Of a stretch of DNA of 64,000 bases, positions 10,848-21,010 are shown one piece after another. Each line of letters starts with the position of its first letter. Position 1 is the stretch's first letter. The notes beneath the pieces were generated by a model. It was not told where the DNA came from, did not search any database, and saw only the letters and a list, made by a program, of their open reading frames with translations. Made by a program: the position numbers and the translations under genes. Source of the stretch: Blasia pusilla (Eukaryota; Marchantiophyta; Marchantiopsida; Blasiales); the NCBI GenBank assembly GCA_050084515.1, contig CM114274.1, positions 41,044,001 to 41,108,000 on the forward strand, given 5' to 3'.

Positions 10848-11467
10848 AAAAATAAAGAGAAGTAAAAATGGCATATCCGGCATAAAACTCCGCTCCTCAA
10901 TATACATCGGGATATCGAGCCTCGTCCACCCTGTGCTATCAAGGAATCCGGACGCTAGCACCCTAGTCTTATCTCACACACATACAAGAGAGGTGCTCCA
11001 ATGGCCCAACATGAGAAAGATGGCTTAGGAAAGCCATCTTCCTCTCTTATATAGGGTTAGGAAGAGCCAAAAGGCTCTTCCCCTAAAATTAGCCATCCCC
11101 TTGGTAACCTGCACGCATAGGTTACGAAGGGTGGATGACTTGGTCAACAAGTCATCTGATTGTGAAAGACCTCAACAAGAAAGTTGTCAGAAACGACGTT
11201 CTTGACACAATGGATCTATCCTCAACCTCATCCGACACAATGGGACAAAGTTACACTCAAGATAGTCCGGTGGCTCCTACGCCGTATCCACGATAGATCT
11301 CGGCCTATCGGCTACTCAGATGTGACAGTTATCGTGCGCATACATATCGCTACACAACATACATCACTCGTCACATCTACACCACATGACACCGATCTTC
11401 CTCATACACGGGTCGATCCACACATGTAAAAAAAAATCAACTCATACATATACATGGAGATCACACA
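10848..11467 (-). repeat. Ty3/gypsy 3' LTR (left copy)
   Basis: The core 10,848-11,327 is similar to 33,058-33,511. The most likely LTR start on the minus strand is TGTGTGATCTCC at 11,467, because it is directly preceded by a purine-rich tract (AAGGGGGCGG) expected next to a 3' LTR. The core contains a minus-strand TATATAAG at 11,046-11,053, a plausible LTR promoter. The segment 11,328-11,467 is absent from the right LTR. Confidence 0.75.
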
Positions 11468-11520
11468 ACCGCCCCCTTAGAAAGTATCACATCTCTCTAA
11501 CATGACCTATTACCCTATAC

Positions 11521-11870
11521 ACATCTCGGACACATCCATCGTCCCGTGGGAACTACATTAAGAGGGGGGGTCAGACATGATATATGCCACCCTCAAAAAC
11601 AACCATCACATACCAACATGATGGCTACACCCCTCGCAGATCCGCACAACATACACCTCAAGCCTGCAAGTACCATAGCCAAGCTCGGATCCACTGTCCC
11701 GTCTACGTTCGGAAGAAGACATGGCGCACAATTGCGCACATGATCCTTCCAAAACATACCATCTCATCCCTCCAACATGAGGACTCTTGTCGATAATAAC
11801 TCGCGCACACATAGGATTGTGCACCCTACAGTGACATCTAGCATCGTGGGTGCCACGTGCTGTAAATACA
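11521..11870 (-). pseudogene. Gypsy integrase tail with PHD finger
   Basis: Reading on the minus strand from about 11,656 to 11,521, I find a complete Cys4-His-Cys3 PHD finger: a CMLC pair, then MLVCDGC, GWHISCL, PPLNVVPTGRW and a final CPRC. One in-frame TGA (after DGCF) and a one-base frame change before PPL break it. Upstream of the finger (11,870-11,660) is a segment resembling the tail of related plant gypsy polyproteins. PHD fingers read histone H3 tails, so in an integrase they could steer insertion to particular chromatin. The finger's identity is clear from cysteine spacing; its role is inference. Confidence 0.7.
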
Positions 11871-11871
11871 C

Positions 11872-12804
11872 CTAATCTCCAGGATGAAACCTCCTTATCC
11901 TTTGACGATAATCTCCTCCATGAATGGTCGCGTACCTCAATGTATCTCTATGCTGAGCAATAGCTAAGTTCTCAAAGGCCATAGGCATAACTCTACGAAA
12001 AACCTCCGCCCTTTGAGAACATGCTTGTACCCACACATCTGGATCATCAAGATCTAACACCTTTGCCATGTCACGTCAAATAGCTGCAGATAAATGTGGC
12101 TCTCTCCCAAAGAGCAAAAAGTATAGTGAAAATGATGCCAAGGATTTCTGTCGACTAAAGCGATACCCCATAGCCAACCATGGCAACTGTAGGTCCCACT
12201 CTGTCAACTCTCCCCGCTGCAAGCCATACTTGCGCAATCCTCTCTTCACCGTATGTACTACTCTCTCCGCTAACCCATCCGCCTCAAGATGATCTCTCGA
12301 CGTGGTGTGGTGATCTATCAGCGCCTGATCACACAAGGCGTGAAACTCTCCCCTGAACCTGGTACCCAAGTCAGTCAACACCTCCGCCGGTGCACCAGAG
12401 TGACTAAGCACACGATCTAGAAACTCATAAGCTTTTCCCTTTCTTGCCTTGTCCGGTAGTGCCACCAACTCTATCCACTTGGAGAAATACTCCACCATGA
12501 CCAACACGTACCCGTGATGACGCCCCGTCAATGGCAAAGGTCCGGCAAAGTCTAAACTCCACCGATAACCTAAACCCATAATCGGAAAAGGATATAACTG
12601 CGGAGTGGGAGCATTGTAGGATGCTTGCACTCTGTCACATACCATACATCTAGCCATGAACTGTTGTACCCCAATATGCATGCCACGCCACCAATACTGA
12701 ACCTGGAGTAAGTTGTAAGTACTCTTTATTCCAAAATGTCCCAACTCCTCATAGGTATGTCACACTATACGTGCTCGCTGAGAAGGATGAGGTACCACTC
12801 GTAT
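11872..12804 (-). pseudogene. Gypsy integrase core (downstream part)
   Basis: This holds the zinc-binding region (EELGHFGIKSTYNLL, then ARCMVCDRVQ) and the DDE core: WSLDFAGPLPL for the first Asp, VLTDLGTRFRGEF for the second, and EADGLAERVVHTVKR for the Glu. A following segment (MPMAFENLAIAQHRDTLRY, then RIRRFHPGD) is the usual post-core region before the GPY-type domain. A stop replaces a residue just before the HTYEELG motif, and a frameshift lies near 12,072. The N-terminal end continues at 25,504 on the other side of the inserted element. Confidence 0.88.
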
Positions 12805-12813
12805 CCTACCATC
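12805..12813. repeat. Target-site duplication, left copy
   Basis: CCTACCATC, identical to 25,495-25,503. One copy plus the flanks gives an uninterrupted integrase frame, so this is the duplicated target of the 12.7-kb insertion. Confidence 0.85.
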
Positions 12814-12830
12814 GAGGGGCTAGTATTATG

Positions 12831-12876
12831 GCAGGAGAGAGTAAGAGAGGAGAGGAAGAGAGGAAGAGAGGAGAGT
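12831..12876 (+). repeat. Left terminal inverted repeat (GA-rich)
   Basis: GGCAGGAGAGAGTAAGAG followed by GAGGAAGAGAGGAAGAGAGG pairs, with small gaps, with the reverse complement of 25,450-25,500. Seventeen bases (12,814-12,830) separate it from the target duplication. Confidence 0.65.
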
Positions 12877-13417
12877 CTCTCTTAAAAAAAAAGGGCCAAA
12901 TCCGCCTCCTCTCTTCAAAACTTTTTGATATATTTGAAAAAAAAAATTTCTTTCAAATTCATGAAATCTTTAGAAGAGAGTAGGTAGTGGTCCACATTCG
13001 GGCCTAAAGAAACCTCCTTTTTCCAGGGGGCGAAAAAAAAATAGACATCATAAGACCACTACAAACATTTTTCCATCACTCTCCATGTGAGCCTAAGTTT
13101 CTTCACATTGCCTGTCTCGGTCTACAATAAGCAGTGTCCATGGGTATTTTTGTTGGAGGACCACCCGGATGCGCATCGGTACAATGCCAACCTCTCTTTT
13201 TGCAGGGATTGTTGCCTGCATCATGGCCTCCCCTGAATTGCCTCATAACCAACTTTCTGTTAGTTATGAGTGGTGTCTGCTCAAGACCAACTTTGTGAAA
13301 TGTGAACACATGAGACGATAATTGAACCAAAAGATTGTTAGCTGTCTGGAGTAAAGAGGAACTGATGTCCCTGCATTCAGATCCTAAATCTAAGAAACCG
13401 AGAAGCTGCACCCCTCC
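12877..13417. other. Left subterminal non-coding DNA of the Mutator-like element
   Basis: A- and T-rich tracts and no protein-like translation on either strand. Nothing else recognised before the first palindrome at 13,418. Confidence 0.4.
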
Positions 13418-13834
13418 CAACCCGTCGAAATTTTACAGATTGCAACTCTTGCAACCCATCGGAATCAGATGGCTTGCACCCCTTGCAAGCAAGCTCACCA
13501 TAAGAAAGGAAAGATTTTGAGAAGTGATTCCCTTCCATCCTGCACCCACGAAAATCCAACAGGTTGGGAATCCGAAATGGCAATTTGATAGGTAGTAGCA
13601 ATCCTACACATCTTATACAAGAAAAGAAGCCTACAAGTGGTTTGACGAATGTAGGGGAACGAGCCAAAAGTTAAGAAGCCCGCCACAATGTGCCAGAAGT
13701 TGGTCTCACAGGGAAAGAGTCCGATCACTCAAGCAGCCAACCTGTCGGAATCCGACAGCTTGCTTGGAAATGGTTAAAAAGTTGCAGTGGGAAAAAAGTG
13801 AAAAGTTGCAACCCGTCAGAATCATACGGGTTGC
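13418..13834. repeat. Four dispersed 27-bp palindromes
   Basis: Copies at 13,418-13,443 (decayed), 13,451-13,477, 13,737-13,763 and 13,808-13,834. They lie downstream of the methyltransferase-like gene. The copy at 13,737 has only the outermost positions mismatched. Confidence 0.85.
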
Positions 13835-14010
13835 AAAATTGTAATTATGAGTAGCTAAAAGAACAAAATCCACAAGTCCAAAATTTTTTTCCAGCAAACT
13901 TTTACAGACACCATTATCGGTTGAAAAAATCTCGTCCTTTATTACCTCCGAAGGAACCTCGGAAATATACATTTGATCTATTCTATGATTTCTTCAGCCT
14001 CGTCATCTAC
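13576..14010. repeat. 430-bp direct duplication, copy 1
   Basis: Similar along its length to 14,261-14,700, including two palindromes at the same relative positions. Shared phrases include GGGAAAGAGTCCGATCACTC and CATTTGATCTATTCTATGA. Confidence 0.8.
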
Positions 14011-14260
14011 AAATTTACTCCTAACTCTCCTAGGTTCCTGTAGAAAAGGAATGTCCTGGGATACAAGTGGCTCCTCTGGCCGATTTTAGACGGGGATCGA
14101 AAATGTTGGCGAATTCAAGAGCCTTGGCCCCCCCCTAGGTACACCATAACGGGGTCATGTAACCTGATTTGAGTCCCACCGCCTTCCTTGGCAGTATATC
14201 TTGTACGCTCTGCAATGTGACACCCATCCAGTATCAATATGTGCTCCGTCCTTGGTAATA

Positions 14261-14700
14261 CCATGATGGCAATCCCACAGGTAGTAGGAATCCAACACGT
14301 CTGAGAGAAGAGAAGAAGCCTACGCCTTGTTTGACGATACTAGGGGAAGGTGCCAAAGTGAAGAAGCCCGCCAGACTGCCTCTTAAGTTGGACCAACAGG
14401 GAAAGAGTCCGATCACTCACGCAGCCAACTTGTCGGAATCCGACAAGTTGCCTGGAAGTGGTTAAAAAGGTGCAGTGGTCAAAAAGTGAAAAGTTGCAAG
14501 TCGTGGAAATCTGACGGGTTGCAAAATAGAAGTCCGCGGAGTACATAGACAATCACATTCGAAAGGACATAAAAGATATTCAACAAACTTTTAGAAACAC
14601 CACCATCGTTCGAAAAAATCTTGTCCTTTATTACATCCGAAAGAAGCTTGGAACTGTACATTTGATCTATTCTATGAAATCTTTTGCCTCATCATCAAAT
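14261..14700. repeat. 430-bp direct duplication, copy 2
   Basis: The second copy runs up to the 3' end of the methyltransferase-like gene (stop at 14,752-14,754). It carries palindromes at 14,425-14,451 (variant arms CTTG/CAAG) and 14,496-14,522. Confidence 0.8.
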
Positions 14701-14751
14701 AAATCCCTACCCAAACTGCGAGTCAAAGCTGGGTCCTTGAGTTCTTTGAAC

Positions 14752-15829
14752 TCACTCGTCATCATCCGAGAGCTCTTGCAAAATTACTTTCGGCCTTGCC
14801 CTCCTGATTTTTGGAATCGTTGGAAGTGACGATGGTGTCACTACCAATGGTGGGTCTGGAACCGGAGCTCTCGGCTTCGGTAGAGAGTTGCATGCCCCAA
14901 CTAGCCTGTCGTAATCTGCCTTTGCCTCCTTACAAAGGTCAAACAGTTCCTGCCTTCCCTTGAGGCAGAGAATGTTCCTGCCACTCTGCCAGGCCCCTTT
15001 GATACTTGCCCCTGAAAGGCCCACTAAGTCGAGCACCAAGTCACCCGGCCTTGAGCAGAGCTCAATGAGCGTTTGCATCAGGGCTGGCGACTTTTCCCTT
15101 CCTCCAAGTAGTGGGGTACCGTCTTGCATGAAAATTCCCGGGGGGAAATTGTATAAACTATCTAAGCTGTACCCATCGGAGCATGGATCCACAGGATCCT
15201 GCATCTTAAACACCTAGAAGTTGTGCTCGGGCCGAACGAAGCAGTAAACATAGGAGTGGTCTATCTGTGAAGAAGCACGTTGGAAACAATGTTAGCAACT
15301 TGGCTACTGGTCTACTCTCAGTATGGTGACATAATGTGCAACACGTCACCAAAGAACTTCGCTTAACCCTAGAGAACTTCTTTATAATACTAACATTGGA
15401 GCAACCTGTCGCCTTCCGACGGGTTGCTCACGGACAAAAACAACACGTCGGAGAAATATAATGTGGAGACAGGAATAGAGCCTTACCCGAATTTGACTCA
15501 TCGCGGATCGGAGTGGGTACTCGTTCTTGATGATCCACGATTGCGCCGTCCTCCACTTCAGCGACCTCTTGATGCACTGGAGGTTGAAAAGCTCGTCCTC
15601 GCTCCCTCCAGTCAAAACTAAGAAGCAGCCCCTGTCTTTCAGATTAAGCGTTTGCAAAAGAAAACAGGAGTGTGATTTGGTCATAAGAAAGGGGAACATT
15701 CCAGTCTGGGACCTCGTCCGACGGATTCTCGTCCCACAATCGCAACCCCGAGGGCAAATCAGCGATCAATAGATCCACGCCACCTCTTCGACCACTCCAT
15801 TGACCGTCCAGGGAGCGTGCCCGTTTCAT
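14752..15829 (-). pseudogene. Beta-class N6/N4 methyltransferase-like domain
   Basis: This is the C-terminal domain of the leftward gene. The first part (15,829-15,487) has LLIADLPSGLRLWDEN, at the place of the DPPY catalytic motif (motif IV), then a KDRGCFLVLTGG strand and an LKWRTAQSWIIKNEYP block. A GTAAGG donor at about 15,486 and a TTCTTCACAG acceptor at about 15,279 bound an intron with one palindrome. The last exon has DGTPLLGGREKSPALMQTL followed by LCSRPGD and LVLDLVGLSGAS, at the place of motif I (D.F.G.G), then a tail ending SDDDE. Motif IV before motif I is the beta-class (PF01555-type) order. Both motifs have lost key residues (DLPS for DPPY; no G.G), so catalysis is doubtful. 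One frameshift near 15,650 and a stop in the last exon are present. Confidence 0.68.
15401..15427. repeat. Single palindrome in the last intron
   Basis: GCAACCTGTCG, a short centre, then CCGACGGGTTGC. It lies between the donor at about 15,486 and the acceptor at about 15,279 of the methyltransferase-like gene. Confidence 0.85.
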
Positions 15830-17565
15830 TGAAGCTTCTGTCCCAACGTTGTCAATTTATCAATGGCGGGTGTTGACGCTTGAGAACTAAAACTTTTCAG
15901 CTCATCCTGTAAATTCGTGAACTGAAGGAGGACGCTTGTCCGGGTCATTGTTTCTCTATGTCTTCCCAAGGATGATGGACTGTATTCTCCTTGGGACAAC
16001 CCTGGCACCTCTCGCTTCCGCTTCTCCCGAGTCTGCGGTCGGCTTGTTGGGGTCTCTATGACCTCAGACTCTGTTGGGGTTTTTTTCGCGGAGGACCTGG
16101 TCCGACCCTCTCTCCTCGCTCGCCCGGACGATTCCGGCTCTGGCCTTGAATCTTCAGCCTCTCTTTGGGAAGACTCGGCCTCGGAATTCTTCGCTCCCCT
16201 CGCCTTGCCTTTGAGACCCGCTGTAGATTTGTCTTTGGCTGTGTGGACCTTGGAAGCCAACTCCGCTGTCTCGAGGGCTTGCTCTTCCGCATCTCCTTCG
16301 AAAAAGTCTTCAGGCTGCACAAAATTGGGGATGTCGGCCTGTCCTGCGGCCACTGCATCATAAAGCACGCGTAAATCTTTCTCGATAATGTCCTCAGGGT
16401 TCTTGAAGTCCAGCCAAATCGGGCAATTCTCCACCTCCCAATCAGACATGCGTTGAGCCATCTCTGTGTCGTACATGGAGAATGTCTCTCCATCAGGCGG
16501 AGAAGCCCATAATATGCAGGCTGCCGGTATTTTTCCCCAGGTACCTGCATTCTTACAATGGACGAGGTAATTGAATACCATACATTGGGCAGCTCTTAGT
16601 CGAACTGCATCAGCCGCCTGCTCCTGACGATCTCGCTTCTTCTTTGCGAGATCCCTTTTTTTCCCCTCGATTTCTTCGTCAAGGTCTGCCTGAGGGAGGA
16701 CACAATCCTTGAACATCGTCTTGAAACCTGGGTTTTTGATGGGCTTGTCCCGGATGTCATTGAGCCAAAGTTCAAAATCTACAACACTCTCCAGGTTTGC
16801 TTCCTCCAGAATGGGCTCTATTCTTTTCAGCTCCACTTGGAGACCGTCCAGCATGGACTTCCCGATAAGCCGCAACGCGTCCTAGAACGACCATTTGCGG
16901 AGCCAGTGGGAGATCATTGGATCAGAGACACCCGGAGGATGGTGTACTGCGCTCTTTTGGGCCTCTCTGCCCTCAAGACCAATTTTCATCACTCGGATTC
17001 TCCTAAATTCGCTTATTCCAGACAAGGCAAATCAATGCACGCTATCGAGAGACACTTTCTCCCCAATCCGACCTTGCGGATCTTCATCCCTTTTCCACTG
17101 GCGCTTGATTATCACCTTCAGCTCCTTGTAAAACTCCGGACCAAGTTCGGGGTTGAGAATGGCGATGTAGCGCTGCATCTTGCTTGCCGTGTACTTCGTA
17201 GCTGCAGATACTGCAGCTTGGATGAATTTTGCACGCTCAGACACAGATACTTTCTCCCTCCGCTCCAGCTCCAATGCATCGCTCTCCTTCATGGCCTGTA
17301 TCTTCTACTAGCAAAGGATTGTGACGGCTGCATCTTGGGAAATAAATTTATTTGCCCAAGTCTTCTTTTTGATTTGTGCACCCTTTGCTAGCATCTGATT
17401 TACCAGGGCGTCGCCCAAGAACCCCTTGTACTCTGTCGGGTGCGTCGTAAGCACTTTCTTCACCCGATTGCAATCCTGGATTCAGTGGTGGGTGACATTC
17501 CCCTCCGATACAATCCAGCACATCCAAACTCAATATAAGAAATTTTGTAAGGTACATGGGTTCCT

Positions 17566-18434
17566 GCAACTCGTCGGACTCCGACAGGTCGTCACAGCTC
17601 AAGGTCGGATTCTAGCAACGAGCAAAATTATGCAACCCATCGAAGTCCGACACATTGCATTCAGATTTGTGATTGCCTGGTTTCAACCCGTGGGACTCCG
17701 ACGGATTGTTAGATAGTCCGTATCAAAAATAAACAAAGCAACCCGTCGGAGTCCGACAGGTTGCGCAATTTCAATGAAAGCTGCAATTTGACGCGAAAAA
17801 TGTAGCTTCCAACCTCCGAATGCAACCTGTTGGACACCGACGAGTTGCTTTTGGCCAAAAACATCAAAAAACCTCCAAAAAAAGCTTCGAGTCAAGCAAC
17901 CTGTCGGAATCTGACGAGTTGCTTTCTTCAAAAAACATCCAAAAAATGCGGCTAGTCGAGCAACTCGTCAAACTCCAACGAGTTGCTTTCTTCAAAATAC
18001 ATCCAAAGAATGCGGCCGGTCGAGCAACTCATTGGACTCCGACGAGTTGCTTTGGGCCAAAAACATACTAAACCTGTGGTCAGTTGAAGAACTCGTCGGA
18101 GTCCGACGAGTTACTTTCTTCAAAAAACATCCAAAAAATACGGCGAGTGGAGCAACTCGTCAGACTCCGACGAGTTGCTTTCTTCAAAATACATCCAAAG
18201 AATGCGGCCAGTCGAGCAACTCGTCGGACTCCGACAAGTTGCTTTGGGCAAAAACATACTAAACCTGTGGTGAGTCGAACAACTCGTCGGACTCCGATGA
18301 GTTGCTTTCGGCCAAAAACATCCTAGACCATTGATCAATCGAGCAACTTGTCGTAGTCCGACGAGTTGCGTTCGACCAAAGTCATCCCAAAAACAGTGGC
18401 GACTCAAACAACTTGTCGGAGTCCTACGGTTTGC
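17566..18434. repeat. Palindrome array A (14 copies, 64-bp period)
   Basis: Copies start at 17,566, 17,632, 17,683, 17,738, 17,822, 17,896, 17,960, 18,024, 18,088, 18,152, 18,216, 18,279, 18,343 and 18,408. The last nine are 63-65 bp apart. Consensus half-site is GCAACTCGTCGGA, one base, then its reverse complement. The 37-bp linkers are also similar (TTTCTTCAAAAAACATCC type). The array fills an intron of the methyltransferase-like gene. Confidence 0.95.
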
Positions 18435-19850
18435 AATAAGAAGAAACTTACGTGTTCATGGCATGCATGGCCATCTCCACCGTCGCCATGTGATGAGGGT
18501 ATGGATGAAGGACCACTGCCTTCACGCAAAAATGTGTCTCCAAGGAGTTTGGGTGCTCCTCTGCAAACTTTGTCCAGGCCATGAACTTGTGATTTCCATC
18601 CTAGATGAAGAAATGCAGATTCCTCATCCAGCTGAATTCCATCCCCTCTACTTGCCTTCTGAATTCCTGATCTCTCATCCTCCAGAATGTGTCAAGCTTT
18701 TCCAAGTCCTCCTCCGTAACCAACGCGTGGGTTCCATGGTCATCGTAAGGCTGAACATAGAACGGTGGGAAGGTGTCAACGTAGGATGCTGTCGCCGCCG
18801 ATTGTTTGAGCTTCACAATATCCTCGTCAGACTAAATTTTGCGGACGTACTCCATTGTCCGCAATCACCAGAGTGGAATTCTCGGGGCGTTGTGGCCCTC
18901 CATCACTGCCATCTCCTTTACCACATGTCACAACGGGGACAAGATCAGTAAGCTACACTGAATTGCCAATGAATTGCAAGATGGGCCTTCACATAATTCA
19001 AAAAACACAAATCCTCTCTTACCCGCTCGAAGATTGGGTCGGTTTCTAGACCAGCCAACTGCTGTGAGACAACATCTGGCAAGTCCACTGGAAACTCATC
19101 GATCCGATAGAGGTCGATTTCTTCCGCCGGGCTTAGAGACGAGGATGACCGCTCTCCTGCTTCTTCAGCACGATCTCCACGCTGGCGGTCCTCATGACCT
19201 CATCGTCCGTGATTTGAACTTCAGCCGTTTCCGCTATATTGATTGTGTCCCCGGACTTCATCGGGGACATTTCCCGCATCTCAATACTTTCGGTTGGACG
19301 GGCAGGGCTTTCTTCAATGGCTATTGCTTTTTCCCTCCTCGCTTTAGCCAATTCTGCTCTCCTCACCGACGCGTCCAGACGCTTCTTTTCTCGCTTTTCG
19401 TCGGCGACCCTTTTCTTCAAGGCCTGCAACATCTCAGCCTCTACGTTCTGTTTATCGAGCGCCTCTTGTACACGTTTTGCAAGAAGCTCTTGGTTGTGCA
19501 TCTCCGCTTCCCTTTCCCGCTCCTTGATTTCTTGCTGCCTTATCTCATTGGCCGAACAAGGCCCTGGAGATGGTGATGCAGGAGTCCTCATGGACTTGGG
19601 AGTGAAGCTCCTAGACTTGTTTGCTTTAGATTTTTTCCTCGTCATTTTTCCCGAAAATGCCTCCACCTATGTCCACGATGAATCGCTTGATCAGTCGCCT
19701 TCCTGATGTCCAGATGAGTCGCCTTGATGGGTAGCTCGAATCGTCTCGCGATCGTTTGGTTGTGAAGGGCCCCTTGGTATCTGATCAGCCGTTGCACGGG
19801 AGAGCAATGGAGATCACGAAATGAGAAACCGGAAATGAGCGATTTCTCCC

Positions 19851-19859
19851 CTATTTATA
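19851..19859 (-). promoter_or_regulatory. TATA box of the methyltransferase-like gene
   Basis: The minus strand reads TATAAATAG, a near-perfect plant TATA box, 185 bp upstream of the first Met of the leftward gene. Transcription would start near 19,825. Palindrome array B begins about 90 bp upstream of it. Confidence 0.7.
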
Positions 19860-19947
19860 CTTTTCTAGCTGTTGGGCTGACCGTTGGGTCGCATTGTCCT
19901 TCCGACGGCGACGTGCCGGCCATTACGGAAGTCTGGAAGTGAAAAAC

Positions 19948-20770
19948 AACAACCTGAAGGCTTCCACGGGTTGCATGCTTCCCGAGGGTTCAAGGCATCC
20001 GTCCTCGTGGCAACCCGTCAGAGTCCGAAAGGTTGCGCTTCTCCGCCGTCCCAGGACGAGAACACGAGGTGCGCGAGCAATCTGTCGGAGACCGATAGGT
20101 TGAGCGCCTCCGCCGTCTTTGGACAAGAACGCAAGGTATCCGCGCAACCCATCGCAGACCGAAGGGTTGCGCGCCTCCGCCGTCTTCGGACAAGAACGGA
20201 AGGTACCCGCGCAACCCGTCAGAGACCGTTGGGTTGCACGCTTCCCTCGTCAAGAGATAACAACGCGGGCTTCTTGCGCAACTGGTCGGAGGCCGACAGG
20301 TTGCACGCTTCCTTCATGTAAGCAAAACAAGGCGAGGCCCTTGCGCAACCTGTCGGAGGGCGACGGGTTGCACGCCTCGCCGTCTTTGGGCAAGAAGGTG
20401 CGGCACCCGCGGAACTCGTCGGGAACAGACGGTTTGCACGATTCCTTCATGTAAGTGTAACACCGTGAGATAATTGGGCAACCCGTCTGATGCCGACGGG
20501 TTGCGCGCCTCTGCCTTCTTTGGGCAAGAAGGCCCGGTACCCGCGCAACTCGTCGGAGAGCGATGGGTTGCCAACTTCGATCATGTTTGCGTTTCAAGGT
20601 AAGGCAGAAGCGTGCAACCCGTCCGAAGCCGACGGGTTGCAGGCTTTGCTTAGCTTGGGTTAATAGTTGAGTTACCAGGACTCCGACGCGTTCCAACAAA
20701 ATGAAGTGTGCTTCGCAACCCATGTCTTTGCTTCCCAAATCCTCTAACCCACCTGACTCTGAGAGGTTGC
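19948..20770. repeat. Palindrome array B (13 copies, 67-bp period)
   Basis: Copies start at 19,948, 20,010, 20,077, 20,144, 20,211, 20,278, 20,345, 20,411, 20,478, 20,545, 20,614, and decayed ones at about 20,667 and 20,744. From 20,010 to 20,545 the spacing is 66-67 bp. Half-site consensus is GCAACCCGTCGGA with its mirror. The 40-bp linkers (GCGCCTCCGCCGTCTT type) differ completely from those of array A. The array lies between the TATA box of the leftward gene and the start of the rightward gene. Confidence 0.95.
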
Positions 20771-20875
20771 AACAGAATTGAATCCATTGTGTCAGACAAT
20801 TTCACCTACCAAACTTCATCCTGTTAGTAAAATTCTGTTAGGAGAATATGATTTCCTATTCACTATAAATTAAAA

Positions 20876-21010
20876 ATTCTCATTCTCATTCTCAATCTGA
20901 TTATGATTCTGATTCTGATTCTCATTCCCATTCCCATTCTCATTCTCAATCTGATTCTGATTCTAATTCTGATTGTGATTGTGATTGTGATTGTGATTCT
21001 GATTCTCACT
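20876..21010 (+). repeat. (GATTCT)n-type hexamer microsatellite
   Basis: Imperfect six-base repeats (CATTCT, GATTCT, GATTGT) upstream of the transposase start at 21,036. It may lie in its 5' leader. Confidence 0.95.

Larger units (their letters stand above)
14752..19825 (-). pseudogene. Multi-exon methyltransferase-like gene of the Mutator-like element
   Basis: Exons I can follow on the minus strand: 19,666-19,025 (N-terminus with MTRKKSKANKSRS, a long charged coiled coil around KKRVADEKREKKRLDASVR, and an acidic end; GTAAGA donor at about 19,024), 18,910-18,452 (unrecognised domain with YVDTFPPFYVQPYDDHG; GTAAGT donor at 18,451), about 17,475-15,826 (helical domain with ATKYTASKMQRYIAILNPEL, then a basic low-complexity region), continuing into the methyltransferase domain, and 15,278-14,752. 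Stops lie in frame in exons 2, 3 and 4, and there is a frameshift near 19,160. A long intron (18,451 to about 17,476) is filled by the 64-bp palindrome array. The protein would be a nuclear DNA-modifying or DNA-binding factor encoded by the element. No host homologue is recognised. Confidence 0.65.

Noticed and set aside
16058-16374. Plus-strand open frames over exon 3 of the methyltransferase-like gene
   Set aside because: Antisense to a well-supported coding frame; composition is a mirror of the basic/acidic low-complexity part.
17566-18434. CRISPR array
   Set aside because: Regular repeats with near-constant spacing invite this, but the linkers are alike, the repeats are palindromic and variable, the array sits in an intron of a plant transposon gene, and no cas genes exist.
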